8,803 nucleotides of DNA, from assembly GCA_937901285.1 (NCBI GenBank), contig CALCHI010000477.1:1-8803 (forward strand), read 5' to 3'. Source of the DNA: UBA8437 sp003445035. Lineage in GTDB: Bacteria; Planctomycetota; Planctomycetia; Planctomycetales; Planctomycetaceae. Shown one piece after another: positions 8,473 through 8,803 of this stretch (positions within the stretch are counted from its first letter, which is position 1; each line of letters opens with the position of its first letter). Made by a program: the position numbers and the translations under genes. A model generated the notes under the pieces. It ran no database searches. It saw only the letters and a list, made by a program, of their open reading frames with translations, and was not told the DNA's origin.

Positions 8473-8803
8473 CTAGGAATACGCCTCGCTGGCGAGGATC
8501 TCGGGGAGTTCGTCCGGATCGAGGTTTCCGCCAGAGATGATTCCGACGACCGTCTGTCCCTGGAAGCGGTCGCGGTGCACAACGGCGGCGGCCAATGAAG
8601 CGGCTCCGGCACCTTCGACCAGGTTGTGCGTCTGATCGAGATAGGTCCGGCAGGCGCGGCGGAGGTCGTCATCGGAGACCAGCAGCACGTCGTCGACGAC
8701 TTCCCGCATGATCTCCAGGGTCATTTCGGCCGGCACCCGTGTCGCCATTCCCTCGGCCCACGTGTCGGCCGTTTCGGTGGTCGTCCACTGTCCGCTGCGC
8801 CAG
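8473..8803 (-). CDS. PLP-dependent threonine/serine dehydratase, C-terminal part (5' end beyond window)
   Basis: The 109 visible residues are the C-terminal portion of a fold-type II PLP enzyme of the threonine ammonia-lyase family, which deaminates threonine to 2-oxobutanoate (or serine to pyruvate). Recognisable blocks are AEGMATRVP (16-24), YLDQTHNLVEGAGAASLAAAV (54-74, the EGAGA loop) and ISGGNLD (89-95), whose serine normally contacts the PLP pyridine nitrogen. The protein ends 14 residues after SGGNLD, so there is no C-terminal ACT-like regulatory domain. That favours a short, TdcB-like or serine racemase-like form over the allosteric IlvA type. The start and the PLP lysine are outside the window. 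The stop lies 23 nt from the convergent sigma gene stop. Confidence 0.87.
   Translation of the reverse strand, partial: WRSGQWTTTETADTWAEGMATRVPAEMTLEIMREVVDDVLLVSDDDLRRACRTYLDQTHNLVEGAGAASLAAAVVHRDRFQGQTVVGIISGGNLDPDELPEILASEAYS

Overview
The window is GC-rich bacterial DNA with tightly packed genes and looks like a Planctomycetes genome. The reasons are a secreted PQQ-type beta-propeller starting with a DWPQ-like block, a secreted beta-helix protein starting with VIYVDN, and a primary sigma factor of the planctomycete type. This placement comes from recognising families, not from a search. There is no mobile element, CRISPR array, tRNA or rRNA. Eight protein genes are supported, two of them cut by the window edges.

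Positions 1-4126 are a minus-strand run of five genes that reads as one operon. In transcription order it encodes a small four-cysteine zinc-ribbon-like protein, a DJ-1/PfpI-family protein, a secreted PQQ-repeat beta-propeller, a xylose-isomerase-like TIM-barrel protein and a secreted PhoD-like phosphatase that runs off the left edge. Two junctions overlap (23 nt and a GTGA overlap) and the other gaps are short (59 and 34 nt). A plausible sigma70-type promoter lies upstream at 4210-4238. The run mixes exported and cytoplasmic proteins, and its joint role cannot be read from sequence alone.

Positions 4343-5386 (plus) encode a multi-pass membrane protein of the YbhN/LPG-synthase-TM flippase-like family. 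Positions 5383-6297 (minus) encode a secreted right-handed beta-helix protein. The two genes converge and share one CTAG as both stop codons.

Positions 6298-6769 are a long divergent intergenic region. It holds a perfect inverted repeat, a candidate extended -10 promoter, and a possible structured leader in front of the sigma gene. Positions 6770-8449 (plus) encode an RpoD/SigA-type primary sigma factor with a GTG start and a strong Shine-Dalgarno sequence. Positions 8473-8803 (minus) are the C-terminal part of a PLP-dependent threonine/serine dehydratase that enters from beyond the right edge.

I see no convincing new defence or mobile system. The items most worth a second look are the sigma-gene leader, the five-gene operon with its unassigned zinc-ribbon protein, and two convergent gene pairs with no room for a terminator between them.
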